Assembly: GCF_009690845.1 (NCBI RefSeq) | Contig: NZ_VWSJ01000024.1 | Location: forward strand, 1 to 43,959 | Direction: 5' to 3' | DNA length: 43,959 nt | DNA from: Campylobacter portucalensis | Lineage (GTDB): Bacteria; Campylobacterota; Campylobacteria; Campylobacterales; Campylobacteraceae | Part shown: positions 43,438 through 43,959 of the stretch, piece by piece | Numbering within the stretch: the stretch's first letter is position 1 | How the letters are laid out: each line of letters begins with the position of its first letter | Notes under the pieces: generated by a model | Told to the model about the DNA's origin: nothing | Databases searched by the model: none | What the model saw: the letters and a program-made list of their open reading frames with translations, nothing else | Made by a program: the position numbers and the translations under genes

Positions 43438-43893
43438 CTAAAGCCCTTTTTTAATTTTTTGTTTTAAAACTACATTAAGCCCCGTTATAACGCTGGTAGC
43501 TTGCTTTTTGCTTAGCTTGTGCAAATAAGAGCGGTAGAGTAAAAGCACCTTGCACTGCTTGCTTATAAATCTCATCAATCCCGCTTCACTCCATCCCAAA
43601 CTCCTGCTAAGATATAAAATTTTTTCAATCTGCCTTTTTGTGATCTTATCATCGCTAAGCTCATTTCGCCCCGCCAAATCAGGATCAAAATCTATCCCGT
43701 CTTCTCTTTTGCCCTCAAATATATCAAGCACCGCACACAGCTCTTTTATACTCAAATCCCTACAACTACACTCACCAAATCGCAAATTAAGCCAGTACTC
43801 CCACGCGTCATCATCTTTTATGCTTTTATAGTGTGGGTGGGTGTGAATTTTAGCTAAAAGCTGCTTTCTAAAAAGCCTTTTAGATGGTGTCAT
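43438..43893 (-). CDS. gemA: GemA-like protein (Mu gp16 family)
   Basis: A 151-residue protein of the GemA/gp16 family (DUF1018) of Mu-type phages, which alters host supercoiling and gene expression early in infection. Typical features are the N-terminal KRLFRKQLLAKIHTHPHYKS, the KDDDAWEYWLNLRFG segment with its Cys pair (CSCRDLS), and the central TKRQIEKILYLSRSLGWSE. The frame remains open upstream to the window end, but ATG 43893 has AAAGGGGG 6 bases before it and matches family N-termini. It marks the prophage as Mu-like. Confidence 0.85.
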   Translation of the reverse strand: MTPSKRLFRKQLLAKIHTHPHYKSIKDDDAWEYWLNLRFGECSCRDLSIKELCAVLDIFEGKREDGIDFDPDLAGRNELSDDKITKRQIEKILYLSRSLGWSEAGLMRFISKQCKVLLLYRSYLHKLSKKQATSVITGLNVVLKQKIKKGL

Positions 43894-43959
43894 ACTAACC
43901 CCCTTTGCCATAGGTAGTGGGTAAGTGTGGCGTGGCTTACCCTTTACATTCAAGCTTTC

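Larger units (their letters stand above)
34735..43959. mobile_element. Transposable-type mosaic prophage (partial, continues past the right edge)
   Basis: From about 34735 to the window end the DNA is visibly richer in G and C than the host and carries only phage-type genes: XkdF-like protein, PBSX/P2-type portal, terminase, Rha, HTH protein, HK97 gp10-like protein, MuF head protein and GemA. GemA and MuF are Mu-type genes, while portal and XkdF are PBSX/P2-type. The left border is set by the host glycan gene; no clear terminal TG/CA repeat or 5-base duplication could be recognised. No capsid or tail genes lie between XkdF and the host. Several genes are frameshifted, so the element may be defective. 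Confidence 0.9.

Overview
The window looks like a chromosomal segment of a Campylobacter species (Campylobacterota) that is not C. jejuni itself. The DNA is very AT-rich and uses AAGGA-type ribosome sites, and genes are packed in operons with 1-11 bp overlaps. Several blocks keep a C. jejuni-like order: cytochrome c / hemL / AtpZ-like against folD / lepB, and era / hslU / hslV / rplI / argG against S4 protein / tsaE / lptB. No rRNA, tRNA, CRISPR array or complete insertion sequence was seen.

Layout. 1-723: the start of a secreted coiled-coil surface protein, reading off the left edge, with ten G's in its promoter. 1076-3441: a leftward operon for cytochrome c, HemL, an AtpZ-like protein and a membrane protein. 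3578-9424: a rightward operon folD-lepB-rpiB-apt-dedA-pepA-ychF, closed by a clear terminator. 9711-10313: a second DedA gene with nine G's at its ribosome site. 10653-15041: leftward ftsK-ftsW-murG, where ftsK seems to lack a normal start codon. 15119-24318: a nine-gene leftward operon for a type II secretion / type IV pilus-like DNA-uptake machine (PilM-PilN fusion, PilO, PilP, secretin, ExeA-like ATPase, TPR protein, a small exported protein, assembly ATPase, platform protein). 24405-28861: leftward argG, rplI, hslV, hslU, era. 28934-30292: rightward S4 protein, tsaE, lptB.

30419-34735 is a surface-glycan locus: a phosphoglycosyltransferase, then leftward genes for an O-antigen polymerase/ligase-like protein, a WecG/TagA-type glycosyltransferase and a family 2 glycosyltransferase. 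The last two carry poly-G tracts inside the coding sequence. With 9 G's the WecG-type gene is in frame (ON). With 8 G's the family 2 gene is out of frame (OFF).

From about 34735 to the right edge the DNA becomes GC-richer and is a mosaic transposable-type prophage, continuing beyond the window. It has an XkdF-like protease/scaffold gene, PBSX/P2-type portal, terminase, a run of very small genes behind a consensus promoter with an overlapping operator-like repeat, an Rha-like regulator, an HTH protein, an HK97 gp10-like protein, a MuF-type head protein with an extra C-terminal domain, a zinc ribbon and GemA. Five single-base lesions disrupt four of its genes. Its XkdF end abuts a glycan gene with no capsid or tail genes between, so this is probably a decaying or rearranged prophage.

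The most interesting themes are: (1) five G/C runs of 8-11 bases, each placed where a length change would switch a surface or phage gene; (2) a MuF protein with a possible toxin tail followed by an overlapping acidic gene; (3) four CGTTTAAA repeats at helical spacing between portal and terminase; (4) an operon of 26-42-residue proteins under an apparently repressible promoter; (5) ftsK apparently starting at ATT.
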